Source of the DNA: Deltaproteobacteria bacterium
GTDB taxonomy: Bacteria > Desulfobacterota > Desulfobacteria > Desulfobacterales > BuS5
Length of the DNA: 10,840 bases
Direction of reading: 5' to 3'
NCBI GenBank assembly: GCA_021157555.1
Contig: JAGGWL010000306.1
Coordinates: 1 to 10,840 of the forward strand
Below are positions 1 to 6,404 of this stretch, in pieces. Every line of letters starts with the position of its first letter. Position 1 is the stretch's first letter. Position numbers and translations under genes: made by a program. The notes under the pieces are model-generated. The model did no database searches and had not been told where the DNA came from. It saw only the letters and a list, made by a program, of their open reading frames with translations.

Positions 1-1446
1 GACGCTTTTGTCCAGTCTCCTTTAACACTCGATTATGATGCCATTTCCATGTTTTTGGGCAGTGTTAACGTGGATACGTTGCCTGTTCCGGGGACAGATA
101 TGGGTAATGGAATTAAAACAGCCTTGAATGCCTTTGATTTTAAATCTGCAACAGACAAAGTAATTGTAATAATAACCGACGGAGAAGATAATGAGGATCG
201 GGGCCTGCAACAGGCAGACAAAGCAATGGGAAAAGGCGTTAAAATATTTGTTTACGGCATTGGAGATCCTTCAGGCGCTCCAATACCAGATAAAACAGGC
301 GGATTTAAAAAAGATAAAGACGGCAACCTTATTCTATCCAAACTCAATGAAAAAGATTTAAGAAGAATAGCAGAAGCTGCAGATGGACGGTACGTCAAGT
401 CCGTAACCGGAGATCTTGACCTGGACAGGCTTTATTTTGAAGGTATCAAAGAGAAAACAGAGGCAAAAGAGCTTGAAAGCGGTAAAATCAAGGTTTTTGA
501 AGAGAGGTTTTATATATTCACAGGAATTGCCCTTTTTTTTCTTATTATTGAAGGATTTATCGGCTTTAAGCTAAGGCGCTCAGGATTATTTTTGATTGTT
601 GCAGCGATTATTATTTGTTCCGGAAATCGCGGATTTGCGAATGAGAATCCTGAAGAATTATACAAGCAAGGGCATTATGAGGAAGCTGAAAAGGCTTTTA
701 TCAAAAAGGATATGGATCACCCTGAAGATGTCCGTAACAGATATAACCGAGGCTGCGCTTCTTTTCAAAATTCAAATTATAAAGGCGCTTCCGCTGCATT
801 CAGGAGTGCTTTAAAAAGAACTGATGAGAAACAGATTAGATTTCAGTCAGCTTACAACCTTGGAAATTCTCTTTTTAAGCAGGGCGATCTTCAGGCTTCG
901 GCCGATGCTTTTAAGCAGGCAATCAAGTTAAATCCTGGGGATGAGGACTCAAAGTATAATTACGGGCTTGCCTTAAAGATGGTTGAAGAGAAGAAAAAGG
1001 AGCAGGAGGAAAAAGAAAAACAGGATAAAAGTCAAGATCAGAATAAGAAGGATAACAAGAAAAAAAAAGATTCAAAAGGTCAAAATAAAGACCAGGATAA
1101 TAAAAATCAGGGTGATAAAGAGCCAAACAAGAAAGAACAGGATAATAAAGATCAAGGCGGGAAGAGTAACAAACAAAAAGATGCGGAGAATCAAAATCAG
1201 AATAAAGGTCAGGATGCTCAGAAGCAGAATGAAAAAAAAGCGGAGCAAGAAAAAATGCCTGATCAGCCCGGGAACGAAGGCAATGAAAGTCAGGGTACCG
1301 GTGCTTCAGAGGAATATCAAGCCGGCAATATGAGCAGGAATGAAGCTGAAGCATTTCTTAATAATGTTGATGAAAATCCTTCGGAAATTAATCGTTTCAG
1401 GTTTCGAGGGAAGGAGCATCTTCCTTTGTCAGGCAAGGATTGGTAG
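1..1446 (+). CDS. Fused BatB-BatC-like VWA/TPR protein, 5' partial
   Basis: The frame is open from base 1, so the protein enters from outside the window; the first in-window ATG (49) is internal. 481 residues are visible. Residues 1-135 are the C-terminal half of a von Willebrand A domain, with GTDMG at 31-35 and the strand/loop VIVIITDGEDNED ending at 66; the DxSxS half of the metal site lies upstream. A membrane helix at about 170-189 ends the BatB part. A second hydrophobic stretch (about 195-208) looks like the former BatC signal peptide. TPR-like repeats follow at about 217-325, then roughly 110 residues rich in K, Q, N, D and E, and a tail starting NMSRNEAEAFLNN that resembles BatC C-termini. 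Bat proteins are inner-membrane/periplasmic proteins linked to oxidative stress or MoxR systems; the exact role is unproven. No BatD gene follows. Confidence 0.85.
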   Translation, partial: DAFVQSPLTLDYDAISMFLGSVNVDTLPVPGTDMGNGIKTALNAFDFKSATDKVIVIITDGEDNEDRGLQQADKAMGKGVKIFVYGIGDPSGAPIPDKTGGFKKDKDGNLILSKLNEKDLRRIAEAADGRYVKSVTGDLDLDRLYFEGIKEKTEAKELESGKIKVFEERFYIFTGIALFFLIIEGFIGFKLRRSGLFLIVAAIIICSGNRGFANENPEELYKQGHYEEAEKAFIKKDMDHPEDVRNRYNRGCASFQNSNYKGASAAFRSALKRTDEKQIRFQSAYNLGNSLFKQGDLQASADAFKQAIKLNPGDEDSKYNYGLALKMVEEKKKEQEEKEKQDKSQDQNKKDNKKKKDSKGQNKDQDNKNQGDKEPNKKEQDNKDQGGKSNKQKDAENQNQNKGQDAQKQNEKKAEQEKMPDQPGNEGNESQGTGASEEYQAGNMSRNEAEAFLNNVDENPSEINRFRFRGKEHLPLSGKDW

Positions 1447-1494
1447 ATTTGCAAGAAGTTAAAAGTATCCGTAAACTAAAAAAAGGAGGTAAAA

Positions 1495-1599
1495 ATGCAA
1501 AAAAGATTAACAATATTTTTGGTTATTTTGTTCATAGCTTTTGCCCTAAGCGGATATGCGATGGTTCAATCACCTGTCAGCAATGGCCTGAAGCTGTGA
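1495..1599 (+). pseudogene. Truncated TRL-like exported protein (34-codon stub)
   Basis: A short ORF starts 5 nt after a perfect Shine-Dalgarno, AAGGAGGT at 1483-1490, 48 bp after the bat gene. It encodes a basic start (MQKR), a hydrophobic signal-like core and then YAMVQSPVSNGL, before K-L-stop. The (A/V)MxxSPVxxGL stretch just after the signal peptide resembles the mature N-terminus of TRL-like (tRNA-associated locus) family proteins, which normally run on for about 70 more residues. None of that body is recognisable downstream in any frame, so I read this as a truncated relict. A Tyr stands where many family members have the lipobox Cys (LSGY instead of LSGC). Alternatively it could be a genuine small membrane or secreted peptide, which the intact SD would permit. 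The family call rests on pattern recall of a short motif. Confidence 0.5.
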
Positions 1600-1835
1600 T
1601 GCATAGTTGAGGAAGTTGTTTCGTCCTCGGTTCCTAAGTACTTGAGCATATATTTTCAGGTATATACATTTTAGTAACGTTATACTTATAAAAATACATT
1701 TATGTACTTTTGGTTATTTTATCGTTGAATGCATAGCTCTCATAAAAACAATATGTTATTATAGATTTCTATAGCATGGATTAAGGGTATGTTTTTTGCA
1801 ACTTTTGTAGTTTAAAATAACCAAGAGTTGATCTG
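1600..1835 (+). other. Non-coding AT-rich gap upstream of modB
   Basis: Apart from the stub before it, this is the longest gene-free stretch. All frames are broken by stops. It contains a 12-bp inverted repeat (entered separately), two copies of TGCATAG (about 1600 and 1730), a small TAACGTTA palindrome at 1675-1682, and a TCCTCGGTTCCTAAG stretch at 1624-1638 that nearly recurs at 4846-4859. It must carry the modB promoter unless modBC is read from the bat promoter, but I found no convincing -35/-10 pair with 16-18 bp spacing. No T-tailed hairpin is visible to terminate the bat transcript. Confidence 0.6.
1710..1824. repeat. 12-bp inverted repeat pair upstream of modB
   Basis: TTGGTTATTTTA at 1710-1721 is the exact reverse complement of TAAAATAACCAA at 1813-1824, with 91 bp between the arms. 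The right arm ends 11 bp before the modB ATG and touches its weak Shine-Dalgarno (AAGAG, 1823-1827). It may be a spaced operator pair, the ends of a small decayed element, or chance in AT-rich DNA. No target-site duplication or transposase is seen. Confidence 0.35.
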
Positions 1836-2642
1836 ATGATAAAAAAACAATTCACATTTTTTGATATTTTCCTTACATTGCTTGCCGGGATATTTTTTAC
1901 TTTTATCCTTCTGGTCTTTTTGATGTTGTTTACTGCTGTATCGGCAGGTCAATTATTGCACCAATTGTCTTCACCTCTGGTCTTTGCTTCTATTCGAATC
2001 AGCTTGCAAACTTCTTTGATTGTTGTTTGTTTGACATTTATTTTCGGTTTTCCCGTGGCATACCTGTTGTCCTTAAAAACTTTTAAAGGCAAGGAGTTTT
2101 TAGATTCGCTGATTGATCTTCCGATTGTTTTGCCGCCGCTGGTTTCAGGCCTGGCGCTCTTGATTCTTTTTGGCGGAGATGGAATAATCGGCAAAATTTT
2201 GGGGCATTGGGATATTCGGATCATATTTTCCCAAAAGGGAATTATTTGCGCGCAACTATTTGTATCGGCTCCTTTTTTTATAAAAACAGTAAAGGAATCT
2301 ATTTCTGCTATCCCCGAAGAGGTGATTGCGGCTTCCGCAACTTTGGGAGCATCTTCTTTTTATACTTTCAGGTGTTTGATACTCCCTTTAAGCAAAAACG
2401 GCATCCTGGCGGGACTGGCCATGACCTGGACCAGAGCAATGGGAGAATTTGGAGCTACATCCATGGTGGCTGGTTGCATTCCTGGACAAACCGAAACCAT
2501 GACCATCGGAATTTATATGAATGCTATGAGTGGAAACCTGGAGGCGGCCGTGGCTGTCGGTATCATTTTGATCGGTTTTTCTTTTATTTCTCTTTTTATT
2601 TTAAAAATAAAATTTAGCCGGAGCTATGGGTATCATTATTAA
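1836..2642 (+). CDS. modB: Molybdate-type ABC transporter permease (ModB-like)
   Basis: This 268-aa inner-membrane protein has at least five hydrophobic segments (about 12-35, 50-80, 95-115, 135-150, 190-212, 236-258). It carries the cytoplasmic EAA loop that docks the ATPase, residues 161-184, with EEVIAASATLGASS at its core. The following RAMGEFGATSMVAG (200-213) and IPGQTETM (215-222) match the conserved ModB/CysT-type pattern (ARxLGEFGAT...G.IPG.T.T), which favours molybdate; tungstate or sulfate cannot be excluded. The size is a little above the usual 220-230 aa of ModB because of a longer N-terminus. The start ATG has only a weak SD (AAGAG). The gene overlaps the downstream ATPase gene by 17 bp, so the two are co-translated. 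No periplasmic binding protein (modA) is in the window. Confidence 0.75.
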   Translation: MIKKQFTFFDIFLTLLAGIFFTFILLVFLMLFTAVSAGQLLHQLSSPLVFASIRISLQTSLIVVCLTFIFGFPVAYLLSLKTFKGKEFLDSLIDLPIVLPPLVSGLALLILFGGDGIIGKILGHWDIRIIFSQKGIICAQLFVSAPFFIKTVKESISAIPEEVIAASATLGASSFYTFRCLILPLSKNGILAGLAMTWTRAMGEFGATSMVAGCIPGQTETMTIGIYMNAMSGNLEAAVAVGIILIGFSFISLFILKIKFSRSYGYHY

Positions 2643-3756
2643 AAATATTTATAAATCATTTGCAAAGCAGGCTGTTTTGGATAATCTCTCCTTAACAGTT
2701 AAAAAGGGTGAATTCCACGTTATTTTAGGCCCCAGCGGAGAAGGCAAAAGTACTCTGCTTGGTGTTATGGCAGGATTAATTCAGCCTGATCAGGGCGATG
2801 TCTATATTCAGCAGCAAAGGGTCAATAAATTAGCTCCTGAAAAAAGAAAAATCGGTTTTGTTTTTCAAAACCATGCTCTTTTCCCCCACTTAACAGTTTA
2901 TGAAAATACTGCCTATGGGTTAAGGGCCAGAGGTGTTAATGGGAAAAAAATAAAAAAAATCGTCGCTCATTATCTGGAACTTGTCAAGTTACAGGAACTG
3001 CATGACAGGTATCCATTTCAATTAAGCGGCGGACAAAAACAGCGCACTGCAATAGCCAGAGCCCTTGCGTTTGAACCGGACGCTCTTTTGATGGACGAAC
3101 CATTAAGCCATCTGGATGTGCTGGAACATGAGCGTATCCGGGATGAATTAAAACGGATTCAGACCGCCACCCAGGTAACGATCTGTTACGTCACTCACGA
3201 TCATTCGGAAGCTGCAGCTTTGGCAGATAAAATTTCAATCCTGCATAATGGCCGTATTGAACAGGTCGAACAGCCGGAAGATATTTTTTATCATCCAAAA
3301 ACTTCTTTTGTGGCTGAATTTGTGGGGGCCAATAATATTTTTACCGCGAACCTTATTGATGTAAACGAGGGTATATCAAGATTTCGTTTAAATTCTTCCG
3401 AGTCGATAGCTAAGCTTGAAATTGAGGCCAAAACATATCCTGTTTTTACTCGTAACACAGAGCAAAAATTATGTCTCCATCCTGAAAAAATTGCTATTTC
3501 CCATACGCCCAATGGTAAAAACAGTTTTTTGGCCCGTATTATTGACATTATTCCGCAAGGTGCGGTATTTAAAGTGACAGGAGAAATATCAGGCCTTAAA
3601 CTCCGTGCGGTTGTGCCTAAAACGTCATTTAAGATTAATTCGCATACAGAAAAAATCTGGTTTACCTTTCCCCCAGATGCTCTGCATCCCCTTTGCGGCC
3701 GGAGCTGTCGGGCAGCAATTCCGCAGAGAGTGTGCAAAAATATAAATTTTGAGTAA
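2626..3756 (+). CDS. modC: Molybdate-type ABC transporter ATPase (ModC-like)
   Basis: This 376-aa importer ATPase has all nucleotide-binding motifs: Walker A GPSGEGKST (35-43), Q-loop Gln at 81 in FVFQNHALFPHLTV, signature LSGGQ (133-137), Walker B ALLMDEP (153-159), D-loop SHLD (161-164) and switch His191. A Glu in the Walker A loop (GPSGEGKST) is less common than Ser, Ala or Cys. A C-terminal TOBE-type domain, about 280-355, follows the typical EDIFYHPKTSFVAEFVG linker and ends near FPPDALHPL. Such domains bind oxyanion or regulatory ligand in ModC/CysA/PotA proteins. The start lies inside modB, with GGAG at 2620-2623 only 2 nt from the ATG, so translational coupling is likely. ModC is inferred from the partner permease; alone, the ATPase could equally be WtpC- or CysA-like. 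Confidence 0.72.
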   Translation: MGIIIKNIYKSFAKQAVLDNLSLTVKKGEFHVILGPSGEGKSTLLGVMAGLIQPDQGDVYIQQQRVNKLAPEKRKIGFVFQNHALFPHLTVYENTAYGLRARGVNGKKIKKIVAHYLELVKLQELHDRYPFQLSGGQKQRTAIARALAFEPDALLMDEPLSHLDVLEHERIRDELKRIQTATQVTICYVTHDHSEAAALADKISILHNGRIEQVEQPEDIFYHPKTSFVAEFVGANNIFTANLIDVNEGISRFRLNSSESIAKLEIEAKTYPVFTRNTEQKLCLHPEKIAISHTPNGKNSFLARIIDIIPQGAVFKVTGEISGLKLRAVVPKTSFKINSHTEKIWFTFPPDALHPLCGRSCRAAIPQRVCKNINFE

Positions 3757-3768
3757 TGAACGGGGACG

Positions 3769-3791
3769 AATTATCCAGCCTGGATAATTTT
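3769..3791 (+). terminator. Perfect palindrome after modC: weak terminator or operator
   Basis: AATTATCCA (3769-3777), loop GCC, TGGATAATT (3781-3789): a perfect 9-bp stem with a 3-nt loop, 12 bp after the modC stop and followed by only TT before a C. The AT-rich stem and short T tail make it a poor intrinsic terminator. It ends 4 bp before the -35 box of the rplM promoter, so it could instead be an operator. The sequence shows the hairpin; its role is inferred. Confidence 0.5.
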
Positions 3792-3793
3792 CA

Positions 3794-3822
3794 TTGACAT
3801 TGCTGTTCATGCTGTTTATTAT
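3794..3822 (+). promoter_or_regulatory. Sigma-70-type promoter of rplM-rpsI
   Basis: Perfect -35 TTGACA (3794-3799), 17-bp spacer, -10 TATTAT (3817-3822), one mismatch from consensus. Initiation is expected around 3828-3830, leaving a leader of about 25 nt before the TTG start of rplM at 3854. This is the strongest promoter match in the window, as expected for ribosomal protein genes. Confidence 0.85.
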
Positions 3823-3853
3823 ATTCAGATTCATAAAAATGGGAGCAAGGAAT

Positions 3854-4288
3854 TTGAAAAAATATACTTACAGTGCAAAGAATACAGATAATCAGAATAA
3901 ATGGTCTATTGTCGATGCTGATGGTGCCATTCTGGGAAGGCTTGCATCGGTTGTTGCATCTCGGCTGAGAGGCAAACATAATCCGCTGTTTACACCACAT
4001 GTTGACATGGGTGATTCAATTGTAGTGATAAACGCAGGGAAAATTCGCCTTACAGGTAGAAAGCTAAAGCAAAAACTTTATTATAGACATAGCGGATATA
4101 TTGGTGGACTTAAATCTATTACCGCTGAGAAATTATTGGAAAAACAACCAGAAGATCTCATCCGTTTTGCTGTTAAGGGAATGCTGCCTAAAAACAGGCT
4201 GGGCACCAGGCTTTTTAAAAAATTGAAGGTCTATGCCGGAAGTAATCATCCACATGAAGCACAGCAGCCGGAAGCTTTGCCTTTATAA
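3854..4288 (+). CDS. rplM: 50S ribosomal protein L13 (uL13)
   Basis: The 144-aa product is a 23S rRNA-binding protein of the large subunit. Hallmarks are WSIVDADGAILGRLAS (from residue 17), ASRLRGKHNP, YYRHSGYIGGLKS, GMLPKNRLG and a C-terminal KLKVYAGSNHPHEAQQPE; the length matches the usual 142-145 aa. I chose TTG 3854 because GGGAG (3841-3845) sits 8 nt upstream and the N-terminus (M-KKYTYSAK) then fits the family. ATG 3839 has no SD and would leave a leader of about 10 nt after the predicted transcription start. A longer reading from 3794 would start on the -35 box itself. It is followed after 85 bp by rpsI, the conserved L13-S9 pair. Confidence 0.95.
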   Translation: MKKYTYSAKNTDNQNKWSIVDADGAILGRLASVVASRLRGKHNPLFTPHVDMGDSIVVINAGKIRLTGRKLKQKLYYRHSGYIGGLKSITAEKLLEKQPEDLIRFAVKGMLPKNRLGTRLFKKLKVYAGSNHPHEAQQPEALPL

Positions 4289-4373
4289 TTAGTAATGAGC
4301 GAAAAAGTTATTTCCTCTTTATTTCTAAGGTATTTTTTAGATAACTAATAATATATTTAAACCAGGTTAATAT

Positions 4374-4769
4374 ATGACACGAGAAAACACCTATTACGCA
4401 ACTGGAAAAAGAAAAAATGCTATTGCTCGAACATGGCTGAAGATTGGTACAGGTGAAATTACAATTAACAAACGAACACCTGATAATTATTTTCCGGTTA
4501 AAACGATTCGGAATATTATGTTTCAACCTTTAGCTCTGATCGAAGCTACAGAAAAATATGATATAATAATAACAGTCAAGGGAGGCGGAAATACAGGCCA
4601 AGCCGGAGCTATCAGGCATGGCATTACCAGAGCCCTTTTACTTGTTGACCCTGATCTTAGAGGCACTCTTAAAAAAGCCGGTTTTGTGAAGCGTGACGCC
4701 AGGGTTAAAGAAAGAAAAAAATATGGCCAAAAAGGGGCACGTGCACGTTTCCAATTCTCAAAACGATAG
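4374..4769 (+). CDS. rpsI: 30S ribosomal protein S9 (uS9)
   Basis: The 131-aa product is a small-subunit head protein whose C-terminal tail reaches the decoding centre. The sequence shows the start block YYATGKRKNAIARTWLK, GTGEITINKR, the mid-domain VKGGGNTGQAGAIRHGITRAL, and a basic tail KYGQKGARARFQFSKR that keeps the conserved terminal SKR contacting P-site tRNA. The length is normal. The SD is weak (CAGG about 8 nt before the ATG). It lies 85 bp after rplM with no terminator or clear promoter between them, so the two are probably one transcript from the 3794-3822 promoter, ending at the 4801-4846 hairpin. Confidence 0.96.
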   Translation: MTRENTYYATGKRKNAIARTWLKIGTGEITINKRTPDNYFPVKTIRNIMFQPLALIEATEKYDIIITVKGGGNTGQAGAIRHGITRALLLVDPDLRGTLKKAGFVKRDARVKERKKYGQKGARARFQFSKR

Positions 4770-4790
4770 ATATCTTTGGTATCTTTCAAC

Positions 4791-4815
4791 AAACTGTAAA
4801 AGTAGTTTACAGTTT
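4791..4815 (+). other. Alternative hairpin overlapping the rpsI terminator
   Basis: AAACTGTAAA (4791-4800), loop AGTAG, TTTACAGTTT (4806-4815): a perfect 10-bp stem. Its loop and right arm are the left arm of the downstream terminator, so the two structures exclude each other, the geometry of an antiterminator. There is no ligand domain and no downstream plus-strand gene to control, so it may only be part of a compound hairpin. Confidence 0.5.
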
Positions 4816-4846
4816 TAAAGTGCTAAAACTATAAACTACTTTTTTT
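4801..4846. terminator. Strong bidirectional intrinsic terminator between rpsI and the DUF4388 gene
   Basis: Stem AGTAGTTTA (4801-4809) / TAAACTACT (4832-4840), one C-A mismatch, inner stem AGTTTTA (4811-4817) / TAAAACT (4824-4830), 6-nt loop, then TTTTTT (4841-4846). The upstream AAAA (4798-4801) gives a short U tail on the minus strand, so it can also stop the convergent minus-strand transcript. It starts 31 bp after the rpsI stop. Confidence 0.8.
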
Positions 4847-4854
4847 CCTCGTTC

Positions 4855-5667
4855 CTAAGACTCTGCTGTGAAATATTTTTTGATCTTATGCATGGTATTA
4901 TAATATGCGCCTGCAATAGCAGAGAAATTCGCATTTTCTGTTTTATCTTCTCCCTCCTGCTCTGCTGTTTTTTCGTCAATCAGACCATACGATATCAAAG
5001 AATATAACATACGATAGACTGAATATTTATCAAGGCCGCTTTTTTTTATTATCCCTTCAACAGAACGGATTCCGTCGACAAATGACAGTATGCGCCATTC
5101 ATTTAGTCTTAGTATAACACCTTTATTATCCAATATTTTTTCGGTTATCCTGAATACTATTTTTTTATCATTAATTTTTTTTGTAAAGACCGACATATCA
5201 TCTATGCGACGCGTTGCTTCAAGCATAAGAGTCATGGTATTGAACGGCGAAATAATCATTCCATCAAGATTGTGTGCCTGATCTGTATATTCGAAATGAG
5301 CTTTAGACCACAGAAAAATATTATAAAGGATTTCTTCTACCTGTTTATTTGTAAATTGTTTTAGAATATCTTCTGTAATATGTTTTTTTATTACCAGAAA
5401 TTTGCCGATAGCAATATTTTGCTCTTTGCTTCCTACAATAGCATCCATTAGTTGCTTATATGTTATAATGCCTTCATTAGACATAAGAGTGCCCAAACGG
5501 AACTCTTTTTGTGTGCTTGTAGCATAAATTATGGAACCATCCTGAATAAAAACTTTGACTTCATTATTTTCGTTTGTTAATTTTAAAACTCCGGTTTTTT
5601 GATCATTGCACAAAAGTTGCAATACATCTGTAAGATCAATTGTATCAAGGTTACCTGTAAATGACAT
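4855..5667 (-). CDS. PATAN/DUF4388 protein with C-terminal winged helix
   Basis: 270 aa, no signal peptide or membrane segment, so cytoplasmic. Residues 1-130 fit the DUF4388/PATAN domain: the opening FTGNLDTIDLTDVLQLL, KTGVLKL (24-30), DGSIIYAT (43-50), then the helical part GKFLVIKKHITEDILKQF, QVEEILYNIFLW and FEYT. Residues 186-233 look like a winged helix (RLNEWRILSFVDGIRSVEGI ending in LISYGLID). PATAN domains occur in bacterial signalling proteins, often with receiver domains or small GTPases near motility or polarity genes; the biochemical role is unclear. No receiver domain is present here. The ATG has a modest GGA 7-8 nt upstream, and a minus-strand promoter lies at 5713-5740. It is convergent with rpsI and divergent from the 5751 gene. 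Confidence 0.8.
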   Translation of the reverse strand: MSFTGNLDTIDLTDVLQLLCNDQKTGVLKLTNENNEVKVFIQDGSIIYATSTQKEFRLGTLMSNEGIITYKQLMDAIVGSKEQNIAIGKFLVIKKHITEDILKQFTNKQVEEILYNIFLWSKAHFEYTDQAHNLDGMIISPFNTMTLMLEATRRIDDMSVFTKKINDKKIVFRITEKILDNKGVILRLNEWRILSFVDGIRSVEGIIKKSGLDKYSVYRMLYSLISYGLIDEKTAEQEGEDKTENANFSAIAGAYYNTMHKIKKYFTAES

Positions 5668-5712
5668 TTTATTCCAATATGCAAGATTGATTAATTTTTT
5701 ATTTTATATTTC

Positions 5713-5740
5713 ATTATAATTCTTATCAATTATTTTACAA
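5713..5740 (-). promoter_or_regulatory. Candidate promoter of the DUF4388 gene
   Basis: On the minus strand: -35 TTGTAA (4 of 6 matches), 16-bp spacer, perfect -10 TATAAT. The -10 sits in ATTATAAT (5713-5720), which is its own reverse complement, so the same bases could serve a divergent plus-strand promoter for the 5751 gene. No good plus-strand -35 was found at 16-18 bp. Confidence 0.55.
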
Positions 5741-5750
5741 AATATGAAAC

Positions 5751-6404
5751 ATGCGTGAGGCATTAAAAATAGAAAAAATTCAACATATCCTCCAAAAACG
5801 TGAGATAAGATTTGAACGGCTTGAATATGGAATAAAGCTGCTGTTTGATCATGCAGAAATACCGAATGCTGTTTCCGAATTTTATATTATAAATCCGGAA
5901 ACAGATCTTGAAGAGCTGCTAAAGCGATTATCTGCTGATCACTCTGTGCACAAAACAGAACAGACCGTTATATTCGGGTGTACAAATGATGCTTATTCCT
6001 GTTATGCAAGAATTACATTAAAAGAAAATGCTAAAAATAACCAGACTAAAAAATATCTGCCTGAAAATAAGCAGCCCCCCCCAAATGACCAGACTCACAG
6101 CAATGGTGCAAAATCGATTATTGAAGAGCTTGTTGGAGTCGATTCCAGAATGTTCAGACAGGCCATGGATCAAATAGGACTTCCCAGATCCGGAAATGTA
6201 AGGCTTGCGTTGACAAGAATTTTCAGAGACTCAATGGATTCTGATGAACTCATAGCAACGATTGCAGATGAGGCGGACAGAATCGTCGGCTCAGGCGAAC
6301 AGGATATAATCAAGGGCATGCAGAAAGTGGGGCAGGTGACGTTTATTACAAAGATACTTCACCTCTTATGGGAAACAATAATCTCAAGACATAAGGTTAC
6401 CTAA
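5751..6404 (+). CDS. Hypothetical protein, no recognised domain
   Basis: 217 aa; I do not recognise the family. The N-terminal part (1-92) reads as a mixed alpha/beta domain with a basic amphipathic start (KIEKIQHILQKREIRFERLE) and two Cys (77, 84). Residues 93-120 are a polar, proline-containing linker, and 121-217 is a helical domain with LVGVDSRMFRQAMDQIGLPR and IADEADRIVGSGEQDI. No signal peptide or membrane helix is evident, so it is probably cytoplasmic. The ATG at 5751 has no good SD. It is divergent from the DUF4388 gene, and its stop overlaps the convergent DUF1566 ORF by 8 bp. A C8 tract (6075-6082) encodes the linker Pro residues. The intact 217-codon frame with ordinary composition makes it likely real. 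Confidence 0.7.
   Translation: MREALKIEKIQHILQKREIRFERLEYGIKLLFDHAEIPNAVSEFYIINPETDLEELLKRLSADHSVHKTEQTVIFGCTNDAYSCYARITLKENAKNNQTKKYLPENKQPPPNDQTHSNGAKSIIEELVGVDSRMFRQAMDQIGLPRSGNVRLALTRIFRDSMDSDELIATIADEADRIVGSGEQDIIKGMQKVGQVTFITKILHLLWETIISRHKVT

Noticed and set aside
923..1354. Long ORFs on both strands across the K/Q/N/D-rich region of the bat gene
   Set aside because: They are out-of-frame readings of low-complexity AAR/CAR/GAY-rich codons; the proteins are compositionally biased and the in-frame gene is clear.
1661..1700. ModE-like operator upstream of modB (CGTTATA at 1678-1684)
   Set aside because: Only one possible half-site is present; there is no matching TATAACG arm at the spacing expected for a ModE box.
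3794..3853. N-terminal extension of L13 (reading from TTG 3794 or ATG 3839)
   Set aside because: These codons overlap the -35/-10 promoter or the expected transcription start, lack a Shine-Dalgarno and are not part of the L13 family; TTG 3854 has GGGAG 8 nt upstream.
4289..4373. Separate promoter or leader element between rplM and rpsI
   Set aside because: The 85 bp is AT-rich but shows no -35/-10 pair or stable hairpin; cotranscription is the simpler reading.
6075..6082. C8 tract in the hypothetical gene as a phase-variation switch
   Set aside because: The frame is intact on both sides and eight C is short; there is no second partial frame nearby to support switching.
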